Below, one piece after another: positions 8,879-19,000 of a DNA stretch of 64,000 nucleotides. The stretch's first letter is position 1. The number at the start of each line of letters is the position of its first letter. Under the pieces are notes generated by a model. That model saw only the letters and a program-made list of their open reading frames with translations, searched no databases and was not told the origin of the DNA. The translations under genes were made by a program, and so were the position numbers. Origin of the DNA: Chytriomyces cf. hyalinus JEL632 (Eukaryota; Chytridiomycota; Chytridiomycetes; Chytridiales; Chytriomycetaceae); assembly GCA_025435555.1 (NCBI GenBank), contig JAIWWG010000074.1:62001-126000 (forward strand). Direction: 5' to 3'.

Positions 8879-10343
8879 GCATAAATTCTTTCGAACTGGC
8901 AAACGCGGTGTTTGTCAGGTTTTCCATGCGTTTTTTGAAAGCGATTAGGTCCAGAATCATGGTTGGATCGCGGTTCACATCGTTTACGATTGAAAGACCC
9001 ACTTTCTGTTGTGCGAGTTAAGCACTAAACCAGACAGTGAATGATCCATCTCAGGAAATAGCCGTTACCGCAATATAATCGCCAAAGTATTTACGGATAT
9101 TTACGAGCCCGTTGGGTGCACGCGAAAAGAGGGTATACATGCGTGTAAGATCTTCCACCCGATCATTTTGGATCAAGTCATCAAATCCTGATATCGACAA
9201 GAGAAGAAAAGAAATTCAGCGTAAGTATCATTCAATAGGCCCCATAATGTACCCTTTCTCAACAGAGATTCAATGTGGGTTTCGATCAAAATTCGCTCGA
9301 CAATTACAACCAAGCTCTTTCGCGTTGCGAGGCTCAGATACCCCGTCATTCCACACCGCATTTTCTCTTCATCAATTCGCTTTTCAGCGTGCGCTAAATA
9401 TGTTCCAACGGCTAATCCATTCAAACTGCCTTCGCCCATATCAGCAATCCATCGAGCACCTTCAGACACATAGAAGGACTCTGTAACTCCGAGAAACCGG
9501 GTCTCAAAAGCGGTCAAGTATGTGCCGAGCTCCAGAAACATGGAGATCAGGGACTTCAAAAGATAGGTTGGGGTTTGCTGGCCGGTTCTGTGGATTGCAC
9601 ACATGTGAATATTGTGGATTGAAAACACGGTGAGATCATACCGCTCGCATTCGATGACTGATAGTAGAGCATCGACAACGCGAGTTTTGAAGGAATTGGA
9701 GTCGTCCAGCATCGCATCATTTTCGAGGAACGCCAAACGAAAGACATCAAGTCCCATATCCCAGATGGACTTGACACCTTGGGTCTGAATAACATATGTC
9801 CGATCGAGATAAAGAAAGATTGAGCGAATCATGATCTGCGAACGACAAAATTGAAGCCAATCGTTGTTCAGAGCTTCGAGAAACTCGACATTTGGAGTGG
9901 AGGATGGCAAGGCAAAGAGGGCACCGTTCTCTTGCATTAGTAAGTGAGATCTCACCCTCTCACGCGCGCCATAAGCTCTTCTTTGTTGTCTTTGCAAATG
10001 CTGTGGAGCATGGAGTACACTTTCGACTCAGACCCATGCAGGCACAAATGCATGAATGCACTTGCGCCAAAAACAGATACGATAACACATGCGGTGATAT
10101 ATGCGGCACCTTATACAGCTCCTCAAGAAACGGAGGATGGCCCGACTGACATTGACTGGATCGCACAGCGTCTTCGAGGAGCGATAGCAAGTCTGACAGT
10201 AATGATTCAGACACCTTCGGCATCACTATTTGCGGGGGGAAACTTATTAGTCTCCGTTTAACTCGGACATGAGGCGAGCGATAGACACCTTTGAATCATT
10301 TAACGCTCAAATTCTTTGGCTCAGGCTCTGCGTCCGAGAAGGC
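8879..10343 (-). pseudogene. Truncated cullin-4 copy
   Basis: An inverted partial copy of the intact CUL4 gene at 55839-58888, about 46 kb away. It covers intron 1 to the exon reading ASSKEFMQ, then stops abruptly at 8879, so the cullin-homology core and the neddylation region are absent. The part from 8879 to about 9890 is almost identical to 56430-57436 (a handful of differences, introns included). The 5' part, about 9900-10343, is only roughly 85 percent identical. Intron 1 keeps its splice sites, but the acceptor of intron 2 is lost by a small deletion. It cannot encode a functional cullin; a short N-terminal fragment could be made. Confidence 0.88.
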
Positions 10344-10709
10344 CACACAGCTTTCTCAATCACATCCGTCACAGGAATTTGGAAGTTTGATACAAGCTTA
10401 AGGTGGCGGCACTCGAAATCGTAGGATCATGATTCGGAGAGCTTTGAAACTCGGATGACAATTCGTAAATGGTCCAAGTCCTCCACATTCGTTTCTGAAA
10501 CATTTGCCGGTGGCAGTTATTCGAACATGCTCGGCTTCGAAAAAGAGCGTTTCAGGGAGCCTGCTGGCTGATGCGTGCGAGACTGATGATATGCGTTGGG
10601 TCAGAAGCATGTGGGTGGTTGAGATTTCGCGTTGAAATTTAAAGAAGTGGGGGGGAATTGTTTGAAAACGTCAGAAATCAGGACAAACGACCAAGTTGAC
10701 AACCCAAAG
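10344..10709. other. No recognised gene; short minus-strand ORF
   Basis: A 70-codon minus-strand ORF (10398-10610) contains HVRITATGKCFRNECGGLGP, which looks protein-like, but it has no recognised family and no clear start context. It may be another relic next to the cullin copy. Confidence 0.3.
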
Positions 10710-11455
10710 ATGGCGCAAGTAATTGCGTCCAAGACACCGCTCAATCTAGTGGGACACGTAAGATTTCACTTTGCTGTTTCGAAAAGAACGCGTCTTTCTT
10801 TCGCCAGTCTTGCTGATCTTTACACCCACGAACCCCCTCCCTCCCACACAATTCAGAAAAAACAAGGAAGGACTGCGTTGATCCCGAAAATGATTGGTAA
10901 GACTCTAGCAGCGAAACTCGACTTGCCGAAATGAAAGCTGACAGCTATTCAAACATACTCAAACAATACACTCATCCACATCCAGCCACCCCACGAAGCA
11001 AGATCCTGAAACTACCCGAAATCACAAACGAAGGAACAGTGGCATCTCCTCAATCGACCTTCCTGCGCAAAACGAAATCGCAAAACCACGTGAACCCGTT
11101 CCATTTACCCACAGATGCCGAAGTGTTTGAAATGAGAGAAGAGGAGCGGCGGTTGAAGATGGAGGTCTTGTAATATTGCTTTCAATAACCACTTTCGTGA
11201 CAGCACTGATTCTTTTTCTGTCTGCTTCGCGAAAATGCAGGCCAAAGAAAAGCTCAAAACTCTCAGCATCTACGAAAAGAACGTAACGACACGCAAAAAC
11301 TTTAAAGATCTCCTTGCGGAAGAAGACGATGACATTAATTTCTACGACGCGCTGAGAAAGCGGGACGCGGACAAGATTCTGATCAACCGACAGACGAGAG
11401 GTAACAAAAATGGCTATGAAATTGGAGTTACATCTCGATTAAACGTAATGGATTG

Positions 11456-11488
<33 letters not shown>

Positions 11489-13319
11489 ACAGCCGACAAG
11501 TACTTTGGTAAAGAAAACTTGCATGACTTTATCGCCAAGAAGCGCGAAATGTTTCTTGTTCAGTATGCGCTGGGAGTGAAGCGGCAGGAAATGAGAAAGC
11601 TTGAAGAGATTGCGCAGGTTTGTTTTTTGAACTCTATTTTTGTTATAGCCCGTATTCTAATTCACACTCTAATTCACACTCTATATCAAAAGGCCGAGGA
11701 GCAGAAACTTCTGGACGATGAAAAAGCGCTCGAAGAAGACGCTGCAAAATTTGACGCGTTTCTGAAAGAAAACGATAAAAACTCGGTCGAAGCAATTAAA
11801 AAGTATATTAAACAAGACCACTGCTCTTGAACAAAACTAACTCGCTCCACCAACCAACAAATTTCTGCATATAACCTAGAGCCGAACTCGAAACAAAAGC
11901 AAAACTCGAAAAAATCCAAGACATTAAAAAACTCAACATGCAAATCATGACGATCCGTTCAGACATGTCCAAGAACGAGGACCAGTTGAAGGATCTTCAA
12001 AAGTATCGCCAGTTTCTGGACAAGCTCACGCCGCGCGAGTTTTTTGAAGATAATTTGAAGGGGAGCAAAAAGTCGGTTCGTGCTCGTTTGGTTTTTGGTT
12101 TTTCGCTTTTTTGATGGAAGATAGATGTCCTGAATTGCGCTGGGTTTACTTTTTTTCAGAAGTTTTTGGAAAATGCGAGGACACGTGCAGACGATGGTAG
12201 TTCCGCAGAAGGCAGAAAATCAGCTCAAACGTACCGCACATCTCTCAACTCCAAAAAACCGGGCAAATCCGCCAAAATCCGCGAAACAGGCGGAACTGCG
12301 TCCACAGAAGCGCTCTCAGAAATGCCTGGCAGTGGCGGCGAGAACGACGACGACCCATCTTCCTCTCATCGAAACGCGGGAGGAGCAACCGCCGCCGAAG
12401 AAGAGTTTGACTTTGACGACGACTACTGGAACGATGAAGACGAAGCGCTTTTGTATTTCAAAACACCGCAACAATTGCTCGATATTTTCGCAGAGCTGGA
12501 AGAAAACAATCTTGCGCTGATTCAAAACTGTCAAGAAACGGAGGAAACGCTCGAAGAACTGAAGCAGAAAATTGTCGAAACGGAAGCACGAATGGAAAAG
12601 GAGACTCAAAGCCTTACTCAGCAGATTGACTTTTTGAATGCCGCAATTGACAGAGAAGAAGAAAAGGCTCATATGCTCGAAGAACGCGCCAAAATGTTTA
12701 GTTCTGGATTGGTGGGCGCAGAGAGCCAGGAGAAGCTGCTGGATGATTTGAATCATAAAGTCAAGGAGGTGTATCGGAGGTGTATTGGCGACAGCGACGC
12801 CAACTTGAGCACCCTTCAAATGCTCACCAATATTGAGAATAAGCTGGAGCAGCTGTTTGAGACCATCGAAAGCATGCCCAGGGATAAAGTGGAGCAAGCC
12901 GAAAAGGTATTGTTCGCACGCCTTTTGCCATCCTCAGCAGCTTGTACTGACTGACACCTTCTCAAGACAAAAGACAAGGAGCGCCGTCGAAGATTGAGAG
13001 AGGAAAAGATGGAGGCACAGCGGCTTCTTCAGGAGGAACGCGTTCAACGAGCCTTGGAACGGGCCAAAGCACCAGTCAAAAAGAAGGTGAGTCCTTAGTC
13101 GCGATGTCACTTGTCGCTGGCTCAGCTTATTACATAAAAAATCATCCAGGTCGGAAAACCAGTCGCTTTTCGGTCTGCCCCGCCTCAAAAAAAGAAAAAG
13201 AAGGAAGAGTTTACCAAAAAGGTACGCTGTTGTTTCATGTGTTCATATTCGCGCAGTACTCAGTATTTGCAACGCAGAAGGAGGAGGAGGATCTGGAGTA
13301 CTACTTTTCCTTCAACTGA
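10710..13319 (+). CDS. CFAP100: CFAP100 (CCDC37/FAP100), axonemal MIA-complex subunit
   Basis: A coiled-coil protein of motile cilia. With its partner CFAP73/FAP73 it forms the MIA complex, which regulates the I1/f inner dynein arm. About ten short introns. Family blocks: NPFHLPTDAEVFEMREEER near the N-terminus; a long coiled coil with LEEDAAKFDAFLKENDKNS, then AELETKAKLEKIQDIKKLN, QIMTIRSDMSKNEDQLKDLQ and YRQFLDKLTPREFF (the DUF4200-type core); an acidic insert (FDFDDDYWNDEDEALLYF); and a second coiled coil (LAELEENNLALIQNCQETEE region). It ends in a Lys-rich tail with an acidic last exon (EEEDLEYYFSFN). Presence of this gene implies a flagellated stage. The start at 10710 was chosen because it opens the first exon that splices in frame; the N-terminal exons are the least certain part. 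Confidence 0.88.
11457..11488. repeat. Poly-C tract (C32) in a CFAP100 intron
   Basis: Thirty-two C residues immediately before ACAG, the intron 4 acceptor of CFAP100. It therefore stands where the polypyrimidine tract of the intron would be. Confidence 0.95.
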
Positions 13320-13420
13320 AAGTACGCAATTACCAAATGTCTACTCAGCTTTCTCTTTATACTTTATTATAGACTGTTAAAAACGGCATCTGAAGTAAAA
13401 CATTGATATCCACACAGTGA

Positions 13421-14293
13421 TTAAGCAGTGGGAGATGGCGTCAATGCAAGCAATTGTGGCCAGTATACTTCGTGGTTGTATTCAAAGTCAAACGTGCCCC
13501 CGTATTTCACAGGAAGCTGACTCGGATCAACAACGTCCAAGATATTGATCCAGCCCCCAGTACCAGCGTTTGTGGATGGCTTGACTCCCTTGTCCGGATC
13601 GTAAAAATTGATTTTGGCTTTGGTAACAGGATCCAGGAATGGCCCCAGCATCGTCAACAGCACCGACAGGTACCAAGAAGGTTTCACCATGATCCCAAGC
13701 GCCAGAGTCTCTGGGTAATGCGCAGAGAAAATGTTGAGATAGTTGAGCGAGACTGAAAGCGGTGTTGCATTGGCACGGGCAACATCTTTATAGTCTATCA
13801 CTAAAACGATTCGTTCCGAGTTTTCGGGCATGGCTGCAATGGCTCGTTCGAGCATGAATACGGAGAATGCAATCTGGCGTGGATGCGTTGTGTCTGCAGC
13901 GCGTGGGCGGGATGGGACGAGGAACAGGAGCGGGTGGCCGTGTTTGTCGAAGCCGGAGAGGAATGAGCGGCCAGAGCGGGCTTCGGGCTCTATGTCGTCG
14001 CTGTTGATTTGGTCGGGTTTGTATTCGTGCCGCCATTGGAGTGTAGCTTTGAGTCTGTCGGCGGCGCTGCGGATGTTGCGCCAGGATGTGGCTGTGAGGT
14101 AGCGGCGGCAGCATGATGGTGTTGCCCATGCCAGTAGTCGTTTGTGTGAGTCACTGTCAGTGATGTCGAGTTCTTCAAGAAGGGTTGGCACGAGGGCGTG
14201 CAGCTCTTGCACGAGATTATCTTGTTCCGGGGTGAGCTTTGGACGAGGTGGGACCGGTGCCGGTGCTGTGAAGATGGGATTGAGTGATGCCAT
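13421..14293 (-). CDS. SEC14-like CRAL-TRIO lipid-transfer protein 1
   Basis: Single exon, 290 residues from ATG 14293. An N-terminal helical CRAL-TRIO-N segment (KRLLAWATPSCCRRYLTATS, then RLKATLQWRHEYKPDQI) is followed by the CRAL-TRIO lipid-binding domain: SGRSFLSGFDKHGHPLLFLV, IAFSVFMLERAIAAMPENS, IVLVIDYKDVARANATPLSV, YLNIFSAHYPETLALGIMV, then PFLDPVTKAKINFY and VVDPSQLPVKYGGTFDFEY. SEC14 proteins exchange phosphatidylinositol and other lipids between membranes and are soluble. It is the first of four related genes in tandem on the minus strand. The open frame continues upstream of the ATG but loses family resemblance. Confidence 0.9.
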   Translation of the reverse strand: MASLNPIFTAPAPVPPRPKLTPEQDNLVQELHALVPTLLEELDITDSDSHKRLLAWATPSCCRRYLTATSWRNIRSAADRLKATLQWRHEYKPDQINSDDIEPEARSGRSFLSGFDKHGHPLLFLVPSRPRAADTTHPRQIAFSVFMLERAIAAMPENSERIVLVIDYKDVARANATPLSVSLNYLNIFSAHYPETLALGIMVKPSWYLSVLLTMLGPFLDPVTKAKINFYDPDKGVKPSTNAGTGGWINILDVVDPSQLPVKYGGTFDFEYNHEVYWPQLLALTPSPTA

Positions 14294-14369
14294 GCAAATT
14301 GGATTTTTCAAAATCTTTCTTTTATTGACAAGTTGACAGCAATATATCGTATCATTGGACTTCTCCCAT

Positions 14370-15002
14370 TCACAAAAGCAACGCAACAGCGCCGAGGACA
14401 AAGGAGGCAGCGACGGTGTCTGCGGACGACTTGATGCTGGTTGGTGCCGCGAGGCTCGTGGCAGAGACAGTCTTCTGCGCAGCGGCAGAGGTAGCGGATC
14501 TAGTGCCAGCGGCGGTGCCCGTGGATGGTACGACAGGCGCGGAAGAGATGGATGATCCAGACGCGTCAGTGGCAGCGCCAGAGGTGGGGTCAACTGGAGC
14601 GGCAGAGTCGGTACTAGTGGCAGCAGCATCACCGGTGGGTTCAGCGTCGCTGGCAGAAGATGCCGTCGCTGAAGAAGAAGCCTTGGTTCCAGAAACTGTT
14701 TGGCACAAGTTTGGCAGAACAGAGATCAAACTGTCCCAGTCAGGCTTCGCCGATGCGGGGCAGGCCTTGGCCACACAAGCGCTGAATGTCGGTGCGTATG
14801 CGGCACAGAATGCGGTTGCGCTGGCAACGGTGGCAGGGAGGGTTGACCCTGGCACGGACGTGAAACAAGATGTACCGCAAGCTGGCTTGTTTGGCACGAT
14901 GTTGGAGAAGTACTGGGCCACGCCGGCGGGAGTGCTGGGCAGGGATGGGATGACCTGGGCGGAGGCCGCGAGTGCAAATGCAAGGATGGACAGGGACTGC
15001 AT
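14370..15002 (-). CDS. Secreted Ser/Thr/Ala-rich GPI-anchored wall protein
   Basis: 210 residues. An N-terminal signal peptide (MQSLSILAFALAASAQ) leads into a Cys-containing domain (residues about 20-100) with CGTSC, AFCAAYAPTFSACVAKAC and NLC. That spacing recalls CFEM domains, but only six cysteines are present, not eight. A long Ser/Thr/Ala-rich stretch (likely O-mannosylated) follows, and a hydrophobic C-terminus (VAASFVLGAVALLL) preceded by small residues (SSADT), as for GPI attachment. It sits between the first and second SEC14-like genes on the same strand, with no visible functional link. Confidence 0.75.
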   Translation of the reverse strand: MQSLSILAFALAASAQVIPSLPSTPAGVAQYFSNIVPNKPACGTSCFTSVPGSTLPATVASATAFCAAYAPTFSACVAKACPASAKPDWDSLISVLPNLCQTVSGTKASSSATASSASDAEPTGDAAATSTDSAAPVDPTSGAATDASGSSISSAPVVPSTGTAAGTRSATSAAAQKTVSATSLAAPTSIKSSADTVAASFVLGAVALLL

Positions 15003-15129
15003 GGGTGTGTGCGTGTGTGTGTTTGTGGGACTGTTTTGTGTGTTCTTAAATATTCATAAATTCCATTTAGCAGGAACCCTAAATTGATTGGCCAGTGTCT
15101 TCTCTTTGCTACCGTCTTCCTCTTCTCCT

Positions 15130-15166
<37 letters not shown>

Positions 15167-15437
15167 GACTCTCTCTGGGTCATTCTCGCACCCTGGCACC
15201 GCCCCAACCAGGCACCGACCGCATCAGCACCGATGCTTGACGCGGTTCCAAGTTGCCGTAAATAAGTGAAGAAGCACGACTCATCAAAAAATGTTCGAAT
15301 CTCGTCAGCCATCACTTCTTGTCACTTGGCACGAAACGGCAAAACAGTTTCCCATAAATGATCAGCGTATATTTGGATTCTTAAATAGTTTGGAAGGCAT
15401 AGTGCAACAAAGCAACGAAAGCAACCAAGGTGGCATA
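15003..15437. other. Intergenic region with a poly-C run
   Basis: No gene seen. It contains the promoter side of the GPI-anchored protein gene, a C33 homopolymer at 15132-15164, and the 3' flank of the second SEC14-like gene. Confidence 0.5.
15132..15164. repeat. Poly-C tract (C33)
   Basis: Thirty-three consecutive C residues, about 130 bp upstream of the GPI-anchored protein start. It is the second such run in the window, almost the same length as the one at 11457. Confidence 0.95.
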
Positions 15438-16539
15438 TCACACCTTCTTGATCAGCTCCCAGAACACTTTGTGGTCATACTGAAAGTCATGCGTGCCGCC
15501 GTACTGCGCTGGCAGCTGCGACGGATCCACATACTGGAAGATATTCGTCCACCCCCCCGTCCCTGGCTCCACATTCACACCAGAGCTGCTCGTTGATGAA
15601 CTTGACGTCCCCGCATTCAAATGGTCATTGGGCCCCACATTCGCGAAATGCACTTTTGCGCGCGTGACAGGATCCATGAATGGAGAAATGATTCTAAACA
15701 AGCCAAAAATAAACCAGGACGGGTTCAGCATCACGGCCGTATCCAGGCGCTGTGGGTAATGGGCCTCGGCGATGCCAATGAACTTGGACACGAATGCGAC
15801 AGGTGGGGCGTTGAAGACTCCCAGGCCGCCGTTGTCGATAAGGAAGGTCATGCGCTCGACGCCGTGCGGCATTACACGGATGCATTTCTCGAGCAGGAAT
15901 ATGCAGTAGCGCAGGTATCGATCAAAAGTCTTTGTCTTGTCCAGACGGTGGATGCTGTACAGGAGTGGTTGGCCCTACACGCGCGATCAGAGCAGATAAA
16001 GTGTTGAGTTCTCTGTTTCAAGTTTGGCGTTTCAAGTACCTTTCTGTCGAATCCGGATATGAACGACTTTCCAGACACTCCCTCAGGTTCCACCTCGCCA
16101 GCTGTGATCTTGTCTGGTTTGAAATCCTTCCGCCTACAAGACCAATTACAAATCAAGAGTAGTTGCTGTCAGATGTGTGAAGAAGTAAGGTCCAGTTCAC
16201 GAACCATTGCAGCGTATCTCTGAGTTTCGTCGCAGCCACATTGAACACCCATTTCTGCGACACCAGGTACCTGCGCACAGTCGAGATGTCGCACCAGGCA
16301 CTCAGCGTCGCGGTCTCTTCGGCCGTCAGGCCGCCTTCCAAGCTCGCCACCATCTCGGGCACCATTGCAGCCAGTGTCTTGATCTGCTCTTCCTGATCCT
16401 GGGTGAATGCAACCGGCTCAATGCTGTGCTTCAGGCTACACTCGAGGATGGGAAGGGATGTCGGCATCTGGTGTAATTGGCCCAAAGATTTCTTTTTGTC
16501 GTTTTCAGTGGCTGGTGTTTCACAAGTTTTTATTGCCAT
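15438..16539 (-). CDS. SEC14-like CRAL-TRIO lipid-transfer protein 2
   Basis: Three exons on the minus strand from ATG 16539. Exon 1 carries the CRAL-TRIO-N helices (ETATLSAWCDISTVRRYLVS, TKLRDTLQW). Exon 2 has RKDFKPDKITAGEVEPEGV and SGKSFISGFDRK. Exon 3 holds the lipid-binding domain (MPHGVERMTFLIDNGGLGVF, FIGIAEAHYPQRLDTAVML, PFMDPVTRAKVHFANV), a Ser-rich insert, and GTGGWTNIFQYVDPSQLPAQ near the C-terminus. The shared layout with its neighbours (EVEP, GFD, DP.QLP..(Y/F)GG) shows origin by tandem duplication. Confidence 0.85.
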
Positions 16540-16592
16540 GGGGTGTGTTCAAATACTTGTCTTTATTAGCGTGTTCTATGCGGGCGGACTTC

Positions 16593-17711
16593 TCAGACCT
16601 CGCAGATTGCCTTCCAGTAAACGTCATGCATGTATGTTAACTCGTTGGCTCCCCCAAATTCGACGGGCAACTGGTCCGCGTCAATCAGGTCCAAGATGTC
16701 GGTCCAGCCACCGGTGCCCACCATGTTTTCACTGTTTTCAGACGATTTCGCAGTTTCTCCCCCACCGAAAATGGATCCCCACACTCCGCCGGCGACGCTA
16801 GAGCTTGGCTCGGTTGGTGGAATTGCGGGCTGCTGCTCCGATAGTCCGAAAAAGCTACCCCAGCATCGCAGATTTCCCTTCCTTCTTCTCAGCTCTACTG
16901 ATTTGCTCATTGACGGATTGTTCCGTGGGATTTACTGTTTTCCTGCCTATGTCCGCAAAGAAGACATTTGCCTTGATGGCAGGATCCAGAAACGGGGAGA
17001 CAACGTTCCGAGACCCCGTCCGAACCAAGACGGCGACGATAAAATGCAATGTCCTAACCGCTCAGGGAAATGTTTTCTGGAAATTCGCCGCCCAAGGAGT
17101 TGACCGCGCAAATCACTTTTTCAAGGAAGTCGGGGAAAAACTCAACTCCGTGATCGAGACAAGCTGGAGCATGAACGAAACCGGCGGGCTATTCCACAAC
17201 CCCAACCCTTCATTGTCCAACACGATCATCAGTTTCTCGCCACCCTCAGGCATCAACCGGATGGCCCTTTCAACCAAAAACACGCAAAACCGCAAATTCC
17301 TATTCGCACGTCTTCAAATGCATCCAATCTCCCCGCATCCATACAACACTGGTAGTCCATCTTTTGAGAAACCATGCACGAACCCTTTCCCACACACGGC
17401 GTCGGGTTCTACTTCTTCTGTCGAGATTTCGGAGGATTTGAATTCGATGCGGCCATTGAAACGAGGTTTTCAGCTTTGCGGTTGTTGTTTCGAGGTTCCA
17501 GTGCGTTGTTTGTAGGTACCGTCTTGCAATGTCGTGGGTTGCCCAGGCTTGGAGGGTTGCAGATTCTGCGGGAGTGGCTTCACGCGATTCGATCAGCGAT
17601 GGAACTTGGTCTAGAGTGATTCAATGCATTCGATTTGCTCTGGTGTGAGAGGTGGTATCTGCGATGGGACTGGATGTGCGATGCGTTGTTCTTGGGTCTT
17701 GGGTCGTTCAT
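16593..17711 (-). pseudogene. SEC14-like gene 3, inactivated
   Basis: Pieces of the same family lie in order on the minus strand: a leader MNDPRPKNNASH, then LTPEQIECIESL, then in other frames SATLQAWATHDIARRYLQT and EEVEPDAVCGKGFVHGFSKD, then LRFCVFLVERAIRLMPEGG and VLDNEGLGLWNSPPV, then PFLDPAIKANVFFADI, and the C-terminal GTGGWTDILDLIDADQLPVE. Several frame changes and stops interrupt it (for example after TEISFSPTSLKK-like sequence near 17113), and they cannot all be removed as introns. The region between the VSITEL helix and the PFLDP motif is scrambled. Conserved motifs are still readable, so loss is fairly recent. Confidence 0.75.
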
Positions 17712-17779
17712 TTTAGGCCAAATTATCAATGCAACCTTGACAAGTCCCTTTCTTTGTATTTTATCTTTCAGCACAAGTT

Positions 17780-18858
17780 TTAGATGGCGTTGATCTCAGC
17801 CCAGAACACGTCATGTTTGTAAGTGAATGGATACGATCCGCCAAACTCGATTGGCAGCTGTTCCGCGTTTGAAATATCGAGAATGTTGGTCCATCCGCCC
17901 GTTCCTTCCTCCGTCGCTGGTTTCTCGGATTTGCTGGAGGCGGTGTCGCTTGTTACGGCAGATGCGCTGCGGTTTACTTTTGTAAACTGAAGTTTCGACT
18001 TTGTCACTGGGTCCAAGAATGGGCTCAGTAGCTTTGAAAGTGTCAAGTTTTAGTTACGTAGTAGAATGGAAGAGCATCGAATTGCGCGAGGGGTGTCCTC
18101 ACCTTGAAGAAGCCTGAAAAGTACCAGCTTGCATTCACCATGACTGCCACGCCAAGCCTTTCGGGGTAGTGGTTGGATAGAACTGCCATGTACTTCATGG
18201 ACACGGATAATGGCGTTGCGTTGAACAGGGACAGGTTCTCGTAGTCAATGATGACGGCGACCTGAGCAGCTTGTTGGCTTAGAAATCCGAGATGCCAAGA
18301 ACCGATATACGTGTACCTTCTCGACACCTTCAGGCATCAGCTTAATGCATCGTTCAAGCATGTATACAGAGAATCGGATTTGTCGATCGTACGTTTTCGT
18401 GTTTTCATTGCGAGGCACAAGAAACAGCTGCGGACGACCCGTCTTGTCAAATCCGTTGATGAACTGTTTCCCCGTAACTGCTTCAGGCTCCACCTCCTCA
18501 GCAGTGATTTGATCTGCATGTGTGCGTGTGTAAGGGGCCATGTCCCATCATCATTTGGCGGCAATCAAACATCACCTGGCTTGTACTCATTCCTCCACTT
18601 CATTGTCGCAACAAGCCGTTTCTTGGCCGCCACCACATCCCACGCCGCTGCTTTAAGAAATTGCCGCACAATAACGGGTTGACTGGCCCATCCCGCAAGG
18701 ATCGTCCGTTCCTCGCTTGTTGCCGTGTCAAGCTCTTTTACGAGATCAGGGATCGCAGCGTGGAGCGCTGTGATTGCGGATTCTTGTTCGGGGTTGGTGG
18801 ATGCTGGTGTGGGCAGCTGTGGTGTGAAATCTGGTTTGAGCTTTGGTGTGGTGTTCAT
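17780..18858 (-). CDS. SEC14-like CRAL-TRIO lipid-transfer protein 4
   Basis: Four exons from ATG 18858. Exon 1 is the CRAL-TRIO-N part (ERTILAGWASQPVIVRQFLK, MKWRNEYKPGD). Exon 2 has DQITAEEVEPEAVTGKQFIN, GFDKTGRPQLFLVPRNEN and IRFSVYMLERCIKLMPEGVE. Exon 3 has VAVIIDYENLSLFNATPLSV and YMAVLSNHYPERLGVAVMV. Exon 4 has PFLDPVTKSKLQFTKV, an acidic/Ser-rich insert, GTGGWTNILDISNAEQLPIE and FGGSYPF. It is closest in layout to gene 1 (both keep the FLVPR and NATPLSV motifs). Intron positions differ from gene 1, which has none, so that copy may have lost them. Confidence 0.87.
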
Positions 18859-18897
18859 ATTGGTTTTTGACGTTGAAATGTTTGATGTTGGGATTTA

Positions 18898-19000
18898 ACT
18901 AAATGACATCCATGGACGTCACTGTTATTCGACATCCAGGACGTCATTTAGCGGTAACACCCATGGACGTCATTTAGTGCCAGCTGTTAAATGGCATCCA
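18898..19000. repeat. Cluster of GGACGTCA-type inverted motifs
   Basis: Upstream of SEC14-like gene 4. CTAAATGACATCCATGG near 18898 is mirrored, with one mismatch, by CCATGGACGTCATTTAG near 18963. GGACGTCAC and CAGGACGTCATTTAG lie between them, and a weaker TAAATGGCATCCAGGG follows. The core resembles the CRE/bZIP site TGACGTCA. It could be a promoter element cluster, or the end of a mobile element. Confidence 0.6.
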
